NCBI RefSeq assembly: GCF_019578655.1
Contig: NC_063258.1
Coordinates: forward strand, 7,754,802 to 7,818,801
From: Ricinus communis
Taxonomy: Eukaryota > Streptophyta > Magnoliopsida > Malpighiales > Euphorbiaceae
Direction of reading: 5' to 3'
DNA length: 64,000 nucleotides
A program made the position numbers and the translations under genes. This document shows, piece by piece, positions 22,954 to 32,554 of the stretch (its first letter is position 1; each line of letters starts with the position of its first letter). The notes beneath the pieces are model-generated. The model saw nothing but the letters and a program-made list of their open reading frames with translations, searched no databases and was not told the origin of the DNA.

Positions 22954-23200
22954 ATTTTCACCTAATTTAGACTTTGTTTAGTCATCCCTTTTAGTTAGGA
23001 AGGTTATCTTTATCCTGGATGGATGAAAATCCATATTAGTTAAGATTTAGGGTTTTCTAAGGCCTATAAGATTAAGCTGAATTTGAATGATAATTGGTTA
23101 TTAAACGTAAAAGCTGTTTTGCTTTTGTCCTTCTATTCTTATGTAGAATGCATGCTTAACAACATTCAAGTAGATTGATCATCTTCTTATGGAGTATACG
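22954..23200 (+). mobile_element. LTR C fragment within B
   Basis: About 250 bp (TTAGTTAGGAAGGTTATCTT ... AGTAGATTGATCATC) matching the R/U5 part of LTR C at 32190-32420. Both ends are ragged. No gene. Confidence 0.65.
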
Positions 23201-24275
23201 TGTCTAGATTTACATCTTGTCCTGCTTGATCATTAAACTAAGCTCTAATGCCACCGGTCAAGCTTATCAATTATGTTCTGGATGATTCCTTATGCCAATC
23301 CTTGTATCATCAAGAGTCATCTGGCTTAGAATAACAAGAAATGATGCAGATCCTAATGGTGCAAATCCTGAATCAGAATACTTTGGAGTGCCTCAATTCT
23401 CATCTTTCCTTCTTTCCTCTAAAAGATTCATCCACGATCATTAGAGAATGATACTAATACTCGATCAACTAATTATCCTTTTTCGTATTTGTACAAGCAT
23501 TAGATTGGTTCTTATGATTGCCGCTTCCATGCACTTTTTTCACTCAACCCTCGTGTTCATTCTCACCAAATAAAACTAAACCATCATACTAGACAAAGAT
23601 TAGAAAGAGACGCATAAAAGCAACGAACAAAATGAGAACATAGGTAGGATTTTAGATACTATAAAGAAACAAATCACAAGTTCTTTGTTCTCTTTCATAC
23701 AGCTAAGTGTAAGGATCAAATCAAATTGATTTAAGCGCAAGGGTAGAGAAAGAACATAAAAGAACGGAAGGGTGTGAGCAATAAGTCTATGTTCGCTAAC
23801 GTGAATCTTGATAAATCTATAAAGTTCTTTAAAGAACTCATAATTTAATTTCCTACAAGGTACAAAATTGAAATAATAGGTTGTCTAGCCTCAAGTATTC
23901 AGTTGCATGCGGTTTTTATTCTACGAAAGTCCTCATTCCATAAGAAGAATAAACTAGAAGCTAAATATGAATAAAAAAATAAAGAAAGATGACCAAACTA
24001 AAAACAAATCAAGAACGAGAGAAGAGTTGATTGGGCATCAACTCATACTCTTAAATTTTTTGAGCCAGTTTAACAAAAATAAGGGTAAGTTCACGCGAGC
24101 CTACATAAAAAAACTTCGACCAAAATTACTTCAATATATGCATTTCAAACATAAAAGCGATCGAATTTCAGCTTGTATTATGCTTGCATTAATCGAAAAC
24201 AACATGATTTCCCCCTTACGTGGGTGGATTTACATCTCATCCTGCTTGATCATCAAGCTAAGGCCTAATGCGATA
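23201..24275 (+). repeat. Background repeat B, plus
   Basis: About one full unit, with the AAGAGTCATCTGGC block near 23310, an antisense TATA block near 23915 and the GCGAGCCTACATAA unit start near 24095. No intact ORF of interest. Confidence 0.75.
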
Positions 24276-24560
24276 GCCTTGATATTATGCATGTTTGCAT
24301 GCTTGATTTTGAGTTATTTTTAAGGAAAGTTATGTGTTTTTGTATTAGAATCGCCCTGTTTTATTTTCCTTTGTGTCTTAGATGGTTTTCTAGTGCATCA
24401 TCAAATTTAGAGAGAAATCAGGCCAAAATTAAAAGAAACGGACGAATCGGGTCACGGTATGGTCGGAGGCGTCTTGAGGAAATGCCTTACCCATGGTGAG
24501 AAGAAGCGATTTGCAACACGGTTCCAGGAGTGACATGGCCTAGCAGCATGCCCATGTTGA
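24276..24560. mobile_element. Unassigned LTR-like fragment
   Basis: TGATATTATGCATGTTTGCATGC... with a GC-richer stretch (GGGTCACGGTATGGTCGGAGG region, about 24437-24540). It resembles the start of an Athila/Tat-type LTR but matches nothing else in the window. It sits between B segments. Confidence 0.4.
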
Positions 24561-24668
24561 TTAACATATTTCCTTATGATAATCCTTGTGTCATTAGGAG
24601 TCCTCATCCTTAGAGGAGAAAAGAATGATAGAGATCCCAATAGTGCAAATCATGAATAAGAATATCTG
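24561..24668 (+). repeat. Background repeat B, short piece
   Basis: B block CATTAGGAGTCCTCATCC through GAATATCTG; the final ATCTG (24664-24668) is the left target copy for LTR C2. Confidence 0.75.
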
Positions 24669-25537
24669 TGATGAGAACCCATGTAGCATAAGGAATTCTA
24701 CTCCAACAAGAAAACCTAATGATCCAAATTCTACTTGCTCAAGAAATCCTACTTCAACAAGGAGTCCTAATTCCATTAAGAATCCTAATCAGCAAGGAGT
24801 GCTGATGATATTAGGAGTTCAAGCGACAAAACAAAAATCCTATTTCCATTAGGAATCCTAGTCTGATTCAAAGTCCAAGTGAGATTAGGCTTAATCAAGA
24901 TAATGGGCCTCAAGATACTCTTATCAACTCAACCTAACATATGGAGGCATGATCAAGATAAGATAAGCCCAAGATAATCAAGTCAAGCTATTTGGAGTCC
25001 AATACTCAAGAATGCGCTACATATCACATATTACTTAAGCCCAATTATCATGTTTATTATATGGACTAGGGTTGGATGAATTTTAGAAGTATTTGTTCAT
25101 TTAAAGAAGTCTTTTAATTATTAGGAGTCTTATTTTCAGTTATCCTTTTAGTTTAGGAGTTCTATTCATAGTCTTATTATTATTTGCTTCCTTATCATTA
25201 TAGAATTAGGTTTCTTTAAAGCCTATATAAGCTAGTACGAATTTGAATGTAAACGAAGTTGTTGAATATTGATTTTTTGGAGTTAATTCTCTTCTTTTGT
25301 TCTTTATGAACTTGATGAATTTATCAAGTGAAGGCTTCGTGTTTTACAAACTTGCTTAATTTAAACTTATGTTTATGTTAAATAGCCTTTAATTCATTAT
25401 AATTAAGGTTCTTAAGTACAAGTTATTTAGGGGTGCTATTGGGAGTTAGAGTTTCTTTAATTGATTAGGTGAATGATCCTTGGTGAAGACATCAACATTG
25501 AATACATGTTTGGCACAAGTTAGCCACGTTCATATCA
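24669..25537 (+). mobile_element. Solo LTR C2
   Basis: 869 bp, TGATGAGAACCC...CACGTTCATATCA, flanked by ATCTG / ATTTG (one mismatch). B sequence reads straight through the site (GAATAT(T/C)TG then GAACATGCC). The LTR opens with a degenerate AATCCTA / GAGTCCTAAT minisatellite (about 24690-24870). It matches 54996-55879 on the minus strand. Confidence 0.85.
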
Positions 25538-25744
25538 ATTTGAACATGCCTTGATTCTCGCTGTTCCTCCTATCCTCCAAAAGATTCGTTCGCGATCATT
25601 CAGAGAATGATATCAATACACGATCAACTAATTTTCTTTCTTCGCATTCATCAAAGCATTAGATTAGTGCCTATGATTGTTGCTTCCACGCGCTTTCATT
25701 CAACACTCATGTTTATGCTCCCAAATAAAATCAAGCCATCATAT
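25538..25744 (+). repeat. Background repeat B, plus
   Basis: B block from GAACATGCCTTGATTCTC through CTCCCAAATAAAATCAAGCC, ending at a pol fragment. Confidence 0.75.
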
Positions 25745-25951
25745 CAATTATGAATCCTTGAAGCATTTGAAGGAACAAAACAAGTTGAATAGGCAGCATG
25801 CTAAATGGAGCGAATTCATTGAATCCTTTCCTTATGTTATCAAGTATAAGTAAGGTAAATATAATGTTGTAACAGATGCATTATCTCAGAGATATGAGCT
25901 TGTTTCCACTTTCGATGAAAAATTATTAGGGTTTGAGCATATTAAGGAATT
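25745..25951 (+). pseudogene. RNase H C-terminal / integrase N-terminal fragment
   Basis: About 65 codons reading [20 protein letters not shown], a stop where K is expected, then VTDALSQRYEL (family motif ADALSRRY). It is a gypsy pol fragment truncated on both sides: B on the left, LTR E2 on the right. Confidence 0.75.
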
Positions 25952-26115
25952 ATGATGCAGCAAAGACAAAAACTACAAATGATCCTTTAAGCTTTCAAGG
26001 AGGTCCAATGACAAGATACAAGATCCAAGTCCAAAATGATGCAAGAAGCTTTATTGGGCTTAATTAAAGACATTTGGAGTGTTTAAACATAACAAGACTC
26101 AGCCCAAGGCTTAGG
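25952..26115 (+). mobile_element. LTR E2, first 164 bp
   Basis: Starts TGATGCAGCAAAGAC and carries a pol tail (SFQGGPMTRYK). It matches 26768-26930. At 26115 it joins the inverted remainder of the same LTR type. Confidence 0.7.
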
Positions 26116-26767
26116 TGATAGGAAATCATCATCTTAGCAACCATACACCCTAATAACTAATGAATTATGATATATATGGAATGCAAGAAAACACCCTCCA
26201 ATCAAGATGATTGCAAAATCCAAGCATCTCCTCAAGTGAAGTTAGGGAAAACTAGTTCCAATAATGAAACTAACACTTGAATTCAACTCCAAAGCCACAA
26301 TCCAAGTATGATTTGATATGTTAAGAATCAAACACAAGGTTTTGGTTAGAGAACACTATAAACTAAAAATAGTTTGATAAGTTCAAAGTTTATGCAAGAA
26401 CTTAAGCAGAAACACTTACAAAGAGCAAATAAAAATTATCATTCATCAATTGATTTTAGATATGAATTTGGCTTTGAAATTTATAGCTAAAAAAGACAAA
26501 GAAGCCTAAAGGGATGTCTTTTGAGCTTTCCCACTTTTTTCCATTTAATCCTCATTAAAACTGGTTGTTTTTACATTGATGGCAGTCATTTTGTAACTCC
26601 CAATGACAACTAATCATGTGCATCCATTTTGTAAGTCCAAATTATAACTTAAGAAAATCTAATAAAATTGAAAATAAAAAGGCTTCAAATGAATTATATT
26701 GGACTTTTGAGTTCAACAAAAACTTATGCACTAAATTGATGATTTTGGGCCCTTTTACAATCCTAAT
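26116..26767 (-). mobile_element. LTR E2 body, inverted
   Basis: Begins TGATAGGAAATCATC (the reverse complement of an LTR end) and continues to CTTTTACAATCCTA, which is the reverse complement of the sequence that should follow 26115. Together with 25952-26115 it makes a whole LTR (about 816 bp) whose last 80 percent is flipped in place. It forms an inverted repeat with 26930-27440. Confidence 0.7.
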
Positions 26768-27440
26768 GATGCAACAAAGACAAGAACTACAAATGATCAT
26801 TTAAGCTTTCAAGGAGGTCCAATGACAAGATCTAAGTCCAAAAGGATGCAAGAAGCTTTATTGGGCTTAATTAAAGACATTTGGAGTGTCCAAACAAAAC
26901 AAGGCTCAACCCAAGGCTTATGATTACAAAAAGGGACCAAAATCATCAATTTAGTGCAATAAGTGTGGGTAAACTCAAAGGTTCAATACAACTCATTTGA
27001 AGTCTTTTTATTTTCAGTTTTATTACATTTTCTCAAGTTAGGGTGTGATTAGTTGTCATTTGGAATTACACAATGGATGCACATGATTAGTTATAATTTG
27101 GAATTACAAAATGGATGCACATGATTAGTTATCATTTGGGAGTTACAAATTGAGTGCCACTAATGTAAAAACAACCACTTTTAATGAGTCTTAATGGGAA
27201 TTAAAGGAACAGATGTGGGAAAGCTTGAAAGACATCCATTTAGGGTTCTTTCTCTTGTTTTGGCTATAAAAATTAAAGCCAAATTCATTTGTAATAATCA
27301 ATTGATGAATGATAATTTTTATTTGCTCTTTGTGAGTGTTTCTACTTAAGTTCTTTGCATGAATTTTGAACTTATCAAACTATTTTTAGTTTATGGTATT
27401 CTCTAATAAAAATCTTATGTTTGATTCTTAACTAAGATGA
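26768..27440 (+). mobile_element. LTR E2, plus copy, 3'-truncated
   Basis: Starts TGATGCAACAAAGAC; the pol tail GGPMTRSKSKRMQEAL lies at about 26815-26870. GGCTATAAAAATT gives a TATA box at 27265-27271, followed by the U5-type GAACTTATCAAAC near 27368. It breaks off at about 27440, where a pol fragment begins. Confidence 0.75.
27265..27271 (+). promoter_or_regulatory. TATA box of LTR E2
   Basis: TATAAAA in GGCTATAAAAATTAAAGCC; the equivalent in LTR E is CTATAAATA on the minus strand at 29773-29781. Predicted LTR promoter. Confidence 0.5.
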
Positions 27441-27695
27441 GCATGTAACTTAGATTTTAGTGGTTAGTCATGCCGTTTGGTTTCGCTAATGCTCCAAGTA
27501 CTTTTATGCGATTAATGAATCATGTTTTGCACGCTTTCATTGGAAAGTTTGTAATGGTTTATTTTGATGATATTCTTGTGTATAGCAAATATTTAGATGA
27601 GCATGTAATACACTTAAAGCTTATTTTTTATGTGTTAAGGCAAGAGATATTATATGTAATCTTAAGAAATGCACTTTTTGTACTAATAAAATAAC
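27441..27695 (+). pseudogene. Reverse transcriptase fragment, upstream half (J)
   Basis: From [20 protein letters not shown] to the catalytic [13 protein letters not shown] (Y-F-D-D encoded at 27560-27571), then a degenerate C-terminal stretch ending at ALFVLIK or, in the next frame, a C-T-F-C-T-N-like end. It is interrupted at 27695 by element E; the rest of the gene resumes near 30261. Fingers domain and everything upstream are missing. Confidence 0.85.
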
Positions 27696-28392
27696 TAATA
27701 GAAAATCATCATCTTAGCAACCATACACCCCAATAACTAATGAGTTATGATATATATAGAATGCAAGAAAACACTCTCCAATCAAGATGATTCCAAAACC
27801 CACGGATCTTCTCAAGTGAAGTTAGGGAAAACTAGTTCCAACAATGAAACTAGCACTTGAATTCAACTCCAAACGCCACAAACCAAGTATGATTTGATAA
27901 GTTAAGAATCAAACACAAGATTCTGGTTAGAAAATGCCACAAACTAAAAAATAGTTTGATAAGAAACCTAAATGGATGTCTTTTGAGCTTTCCCACATTT
28001 TTCCCTTTAATTCCTCTTAAAACTCATTAGAAGTGGCTATTTTTTACATTGATGGCACTCATTTTGTAACTCCCAAATGACAACTAAACATGTGCACTCA
28101 TTTGTAACTCCACACAACACACATATAACTCACACCTAATAAAATAATCCTTAATTAAATAAATAAAAACTAAAATAATTACTTAAGCTAAAAGCCAAAA
28201 GATAAAAACCCATTTAATATGAATTAAGCCCAAAGGCCTAATCATAGTCGAATGGTTTTTATTCTTCAAAATAGACTGAATGCTTGATTATAAGGTTGGA
28301 TTCTTGTTTTCATGCATGAGTTGCATTTCCATTTTGGACCTTTTGGTGCATGCCTTTGCAATGGAATCTCATGGCAGCCTTGATTTGTATCA
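27696..28392 (-). mobile_element. 3' LTR of E
   Basis: Minus strand starts TGATACAAATCAAGGC at 28392 and ends at 27696 with ...TTTTCTATTA, where the other copy has TTTCCTATCA. About 120 bp around the TATA/R region is deleted at about 27962. Confidence 0.8.
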
Positions 28393-28410
28393 TTCCCCCT
28401 TTCTTGAAAG
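28393..28410 (-). promoter_or_regulatory. Polypurine tract of E
   Basis: Minus strand CTTTCAAGAAAGGGGGAA directly before the LTR start TGATACAAATC. Plus-strand priming site. Confidence 0.85.
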
Positions 28411-28415
28411 AAAAT

Positions 28416-29081
28416 TCATCCTCGAATTTTGCCCAAATATTGCGAAGAAAGTAAACATATAATCTCAAACGGTAATGGAATGCCATCATCAACCTGCAAT
28501 TCCTTCACAATAGTGATTAGAGGAACTTTAGAATAAATAATATTTTTAGTACCAATAAATTCAACATGCTCAAAAGGCTCAATTTCATCAAGCAGAACTC
28601 TTTCATCCTTCACTAACTGAACCGTTGCCTCTCCATCAATGATAAAGTCTTCATTATTGAATTCATTCAAAGGTAGCAAGTCATTGTCTTTCTTGCCATC
28701 TCCAATTATCAAGTCTTCAAAATCTACATTGACTTCAGTAGAGCAATTTACCTCCTTTACATCATCGATGTTAGTCTTTAATGATGGCTTAGAATCGGCT
28801 TTATCTTTAAGATGCTTAAGAAAGCTATTAGTCAACATCTTGAACTCATCAAGCTCATGCTTAAATGCTTCAAGACCGATTCTTAAAGATTTGTTCTCCT
28901 TAGACAATCCATCAATAAAAACTTGACTTGGTTGTCTACCTAACCTCTTAGGTTTAGATTTAGAAGAATAGAAATTTTGTCTACAGTATTTATAACGATC
29001 ATTTCTTTGACCACACATCTTATCATAAGACTGATAATGAAGATTTTGACATTGTCTAATGAACTCAGCTTCATGAAACAT
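28416..29081 (-). CDS. ORF of element E, unknown function
   Basis: About 221 codons from the ATG at 29081-29079 (MFHEAEF). The open frame extends upstream to 29156, but that part includes poly-A-derived lysines, and a similar protein start (MFYQEEF) recurs at 54470, so the inner start is preferred. The N-terminal third is basic and aromatic (NLHYQSYDKMCGQRNDRYKY, QNFYSSKSKPKRLGRQPS). It is followed by a Leu/Glu/Lys helix likely to form a coiled coil (about residues 63-95), an acidic middle (DFEDLIIGDGKKDNDLLP), and a C-terminal segment with VKDERVLLDEIEPFEHVEF and SKVPLITIVKELQVDDGIPL. No retroviral zinc knuckle or D-S/T-G motif. It could be a diverged Gag-like or captured protein. The frame is fully open, unlike every pol gene nearby. 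Confidence 0.65.
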   Translation of the reverse strand: MFHEAEFIRQCQNLHYQSYDKMCGQRNDRYKYCRQNFYSSKSKPKRLGRQPSQVFIDGLSKENKSLRIGLEAFKHELDEFKMLTNSFLKHLKDKADSKPSLKTNIDDVKEVNCSTEVNVDFEDLIIGDGKKDNDLLPLNEFNNEDFIIDGEATVQLVKDERVLLDEIEPFEHVEFIGTKNIIYSKVPLITIVKELQVDDGIPLPFEIICLLSSQYLGKIRG

Positions 29082-29394
29082 TTCTTTTTTTTTATGTCTA
29101 AGGATGAAATAAAGAAGAAAATAAAAAACCACAAAGACATTTGAAGGGAAGAACAAAAAATATGATACGGAATTTGAAGGAAAAGAAAAAGAAACAACAT
29201 AAAGAGATTAACAAGAAGGGACAACAAAAATTTATTTAATAAACACAAAGGTGTAAACTTTAAAACAAAGAGTACTTAGAAGGACAAAATTGAAATAAGA
29301 AGAATTCAGCACACAAAAAAAAAAAAAGAAAAGAAGATGAGAAACTTCAATAACACATAAAACACAAAGATAAGCAAACCTCAACTTGAAGCAA

Positions 29395-29406
29395 GCTCTG
29401 ATACCA
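29395..29406 (-). promoter_or_regulatory. Primer-binding site of E, tRNA-iMet
   Basis: Minus strand TGGTATCAGAGC, a perfect match to the plant initiator tRNA-Met PBS, two bases from the LTR end ...TTTCCTATCA. Confidence 0.95.
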
Positions 29407-29408
29407 AA

Positions 29409-30227
29409 TGATAGGAAATCATCATCTTAGCAACCATATACCCCAATAACTAATGAGTTATGATACATGTGGAATGTAAGAAAACACCCTCCAATCAAGA
29501 TGATTCCAAAACCCAAGGATCTCCTCAAGTGAAGTTAGGGAAAACTAGTTCCAACAATGAAACTAGCACTTGAATTCAACTCCAAATGCCACAAACCAAG
29601 AATGATTTGATAAGTTAAGAATCAAATACAAGATTTTGGTTAAAGAACACTACAAAGTAAAAAATAGTTTGATAAGTTCAAAGTTCATGCAAGAACTTAA
29701 ACAAAAATATTCACAAAGAGCAAATAAAATTATCATTCGTCAATTCTCTTTTACAAATGAATTTGGCTTTGATATTTATAGCCAAAACAAGACAAAGAAA
29801 CCTAAATGGATGTCTTTTGAGCTTTCCTACGTTGTTCCCTTTAATTCCCCTTAAAACTCATTAAAAGTGACAATTTTTTACAGTGATGGCACTCATTTTA
29901 TAACTCCCAAATGACAATTAAACATGTGCACTTATTTGTAACTCCATACAACACACATATAACTCACACCTAATAAAATAATCCTTAATTAAATAAATAA
30001 AAACTAAAACAATTACTTAAGCTAAAAGCCAAAAGATAAGAACCCATATAAAGATGAATTAAGCCCAAAGGCCTAATCATAGTCGAATGGTTTTTATTCT
30101 TCAAAATGGACTGAATGCTTCATTATAAGGTTGGACTCTTATTTTCATGCATGAGTTGCATTTCCATTTTGGACCTTTTGGTGCATGCCTTTGCAATAGA
30201 ATCTCATGGCAGCCTTGATTCATATCA
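29409..30227 (-). mobile_element. 5' LTR of E
   Basis: 819 bp; starts TGATATGAATCAAGGC at 30227 and ends ...GATTTCCTATCA at 29409 (minus strand). A TATA-like CTATAAATA lies at 29773-29781. Right of it, 30228-30252 repeats the element's own polypurine tract, as if this LTR had once also been a 3' LTR. Confidence 0.85.
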
Positions 30228-30264
30228 TTCCCCCTTTCTTGAAAGAAAATTCATGTTGATCAAC
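30228..30264. other. Junction scar beside element E
   Basis: TTCCCCCTTTCTTGAAAG, a copy of E's polypurine tract, then ATTCATGTTGATCAA, which duplicates 30296-30310 of the adjoining RT gene. Suggests template switching or repair at the E insertion. No clean 5-bp target repeat (ATAAC versus TCAAC). Confidence 0.6.
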
Positions 30265-30849
30265 TTTTCTTGGATATATTGTTAATGACAAGGGAATTCA
30301 TGTTGATCAAGAAAAATAAAAGTAATTAGAGTGTGGTCGAAACCTACTAGTGTGCATGATGTTAGGAGTTTTTATGGTCTTGCTAGCTTTTATAGGAGAA
30401 TCATTAAGGATTTCTCTACAAGTGCTACACCTTTAACTAAATGCATTAAAAATAATGTGGGTTTCAAGTGGGTAAAAGAACAAGATGATGCTTTTAACTC
30501 GCTAAAAGACAAACTTAGTTCAGCACCTTTACTTGCTTTGCCTGACTTTGCTAAAACCTTTGAGGTTGAGTGTGATGCAAGGGGAATAGGTATTAATGGA
30601 GTCTTGATGCAAGAAAGAAGACCAATTGCGTTATTTAGTAAGAAGCTAAGTGGAGCAAGTCTAAACTACCCAACTTATGACAAAGAGTTTTATGCTTTGG
30701 TAAGAGTTTTAGAGACATGGCAGCACTATCGTTGGTATAAGGAATTCATTATACATACCGACCACGAGTTTTTAAAATATCTCAAAGGACAAGGGAAGCT
30801 AAGTCATAGGCATGCTAAATGGGTGGAATTTATTGAATCCTTTCCATAA
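30265..30849 (+). pseudogene. RT thumb and RNase H, downstream half (J)
   Basis: Resumes the RT broken at 27695: FLGYIV-like sequence at about 30266-30285, a frameshift near 30315, then [20 protein letters not shown]. RNase H follows with [19 protein letters not shown] (about residues 78-96 of the open stretch), [40 protein letters not shown] and [14 protein letters not shown] before a stop. The RNase H acidic residues (D of CDA, E of KEF, D of TDH) are present. Confidence 0.85.
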
Positions 30850-31975
30850 ATCATCAAGTACAAATAAGGTAAAGAGAATGTCATTATCGATGCTCTATCT
30901 AAAAGGTATGCTCTAATTTCTACACTCGATGCAAAATTATTGGGTCTTAAGTTCATTAAGAAATTATATAATTCAGACCATGATTTTGCTAATGTATATG
31001 GGGCATGTGAGAGAGGGGGTTTTGACAAGTTCTATAGACATGATGGTTTTCTTTTTAAAGAAAACAAGTTATGCGTGTCTTAATCTTCTTTAAGAGAGTT
31101 GTTTATGAGGGAGGCACATAATGGGGGTTTGATGGGGCACTTTGGTGTGAGAAAGACTTTAGATATTTTAAGTAATTATTTCTTTTGGCCACAAACGAAA
31201 AGAGATGTTGAAAAAATATGTGAGAGATGGATCACTTGTAAATAAGCTAAATTTAAAGTGATGCCTCATGGGTTGTATACTCCACTCCCTATACCTAATG
31301 AACCTTGGGTAGACATTTCTATGGACTTTATTTTAGAATTACCTAGGTCAAGGGGAGGGAAAGATTCTATTTTTCTTTTTGTTGACAAGTTTAGCAAAAT
31401 GGCACATTTCATTCAATGCCACAAGACAAATGATGCAACTCATATTGCAGGGTTATTTTTCAGAGAAATTATAAGATTGCATGGAGTTCAAGGACAATTG
31501 TTAGTGATAGAGATGTCAAGTTCCTTAGCCACTTTTGAAAGACACTTTGGAGCAAGTTAGGAACAAAGCTTCTATTCTCAACAACTTGTCATCCACAAAC
31601 GGATGGACAAATAAAGGTGGTTAATAGGACTTTCTCACAACTATTGAGACAATAATTCAAAGAAATTTAAAGAATTGGGGAAGAATGTTTGCCACATGTT
31701 GAGTTTGCATACAATAGGATTATTCATGCTATAACAAATTATTCACCTTTTGAGATTGTATATGAGTTCAATCCAATAACTCCTATGGATTTACTGCCAT
31801 TATCCATTGATAAGGCTAATTTTGTAGGCAAGCAAAAAGTTGAATTTGTTAAAAGCTTACATGAGAAGGTGCTTGCTCAAATAGAGAAAAGAAATCAATA
31901 ATATGAAAAGCAACATAACAAGGGGGAGAAAAAAAGTTGTATTTGAGTCGCGGGACTGAGTTTGGGTTCACTTGA
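30850..31975 (+). pseudogene. Integrase (J), several stops
   Basis: 30850-31257 carries the VIIDALSKRYA-like RNase H end and the zinc-binding region ([16 protein letters not shown], then CERWITCK) across stops. 31258-31560 encodes the core start: [20 protein letters not shown] (first Asp), [17 protein letters not shown] and a second-Asp region (VIEMSS, altered). 31560-31690 holds [15 protein letters not shown] in another frame. 31689-31901 is the C-terminal part (PHVEFAYNRIIHAITNYSPFE). It ends at about 31975 against LTR C. Confidence 0.85.
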
Positions 31976-32554
31976 ACAATTAGATTTAAGTTCGAAGGTC
32001 ATTAATCTAATTCAGTTTATTGGGCCTTAATGAATCTAATTGGGCTTCCCAAATAAGCAGAATTAGAGCATATGAAGACTTTGGGCCAAACTTGCCTTAT
32101 GTTTTGAGGCCAATCTATATGACTTATATGAATTAGGATTTTATGCCTTATTATGGGAGGCAACACATGTATTTTAACCTAATTAGGAGTAGGTTTAAGT
32201 TATCTCTTTTAGTTAGTAAGGTTATCTTTATCCTAGATGAGATGTAAATCCTTATTAGTTAAGATTTATTATTTTCTAAGGCCTACATGAGGCCAATACG
32301 AATTTTGATGTGAAGTTAAGTTGAAGTTTAATGATAATTGGTATTTTTACCTTAAAGCTTGTTTGCTTTGTCTTTGTGTTCTTGTTTGAATGCAAATCTT
32401 ACTTATCAAGGAGTTGATCTATCCTTGTGGCGTAATTGGAATTGGGGTTTAAGGGACTTAGTTTTTCTTAGGTTCTAATTCTTGATTGTCTTTCTATGTA
32501 ATCTGTTTTCTAACCTTTCTTAGGGGTTGAATCGAATCGGTTCTTGGGTGTTCA
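31976..32554 (+). mobile_element. LTR C, 3' part, truncated by LTR F
   Basis: Matches the reverse complement of 15720-16260 (solo LTR C). It starts within the pol tail (LDLSSKVINLIQF-like) and stops at TTGGGTGTTCA, about 110 bp short of the LTR end, exactly where LTR F starts. It may be the 3' LTR of J after loss of its first part. Confidence 0.75.

Larger units (their letters stand above)
27696..30227 (-). mobile_element. Complete small non-autonomous LTR element E
   Basis: Minus-strand order: LTR 29409-30227 (819 bp), perfect tRNA-iMet PBS, about 330 bp leader, one ORF, polypurine tract, LTR 27696-28392 (697 bp, with one internal deletion near 27962). Total about 2.5 kb. No gag capsid, protease, RT or integrase motif was found, so it would need enzymes supplied in trans. 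It is inserted in the RT gene of J. Confidence 0.8.

Noticed and set aside
26116..27440. E2 inverted repeat as a foldback transposon
   Set aside because: Arms are LTR E2 with TATA and U5 features and pol tails; no distinct foldback ends or target duplication.
28639..28926. Plus-strand 95-codon ORF within element E
   Set aside because: Antisense to the longer E ORF, which fits the element's PBS-to-PPT direction.
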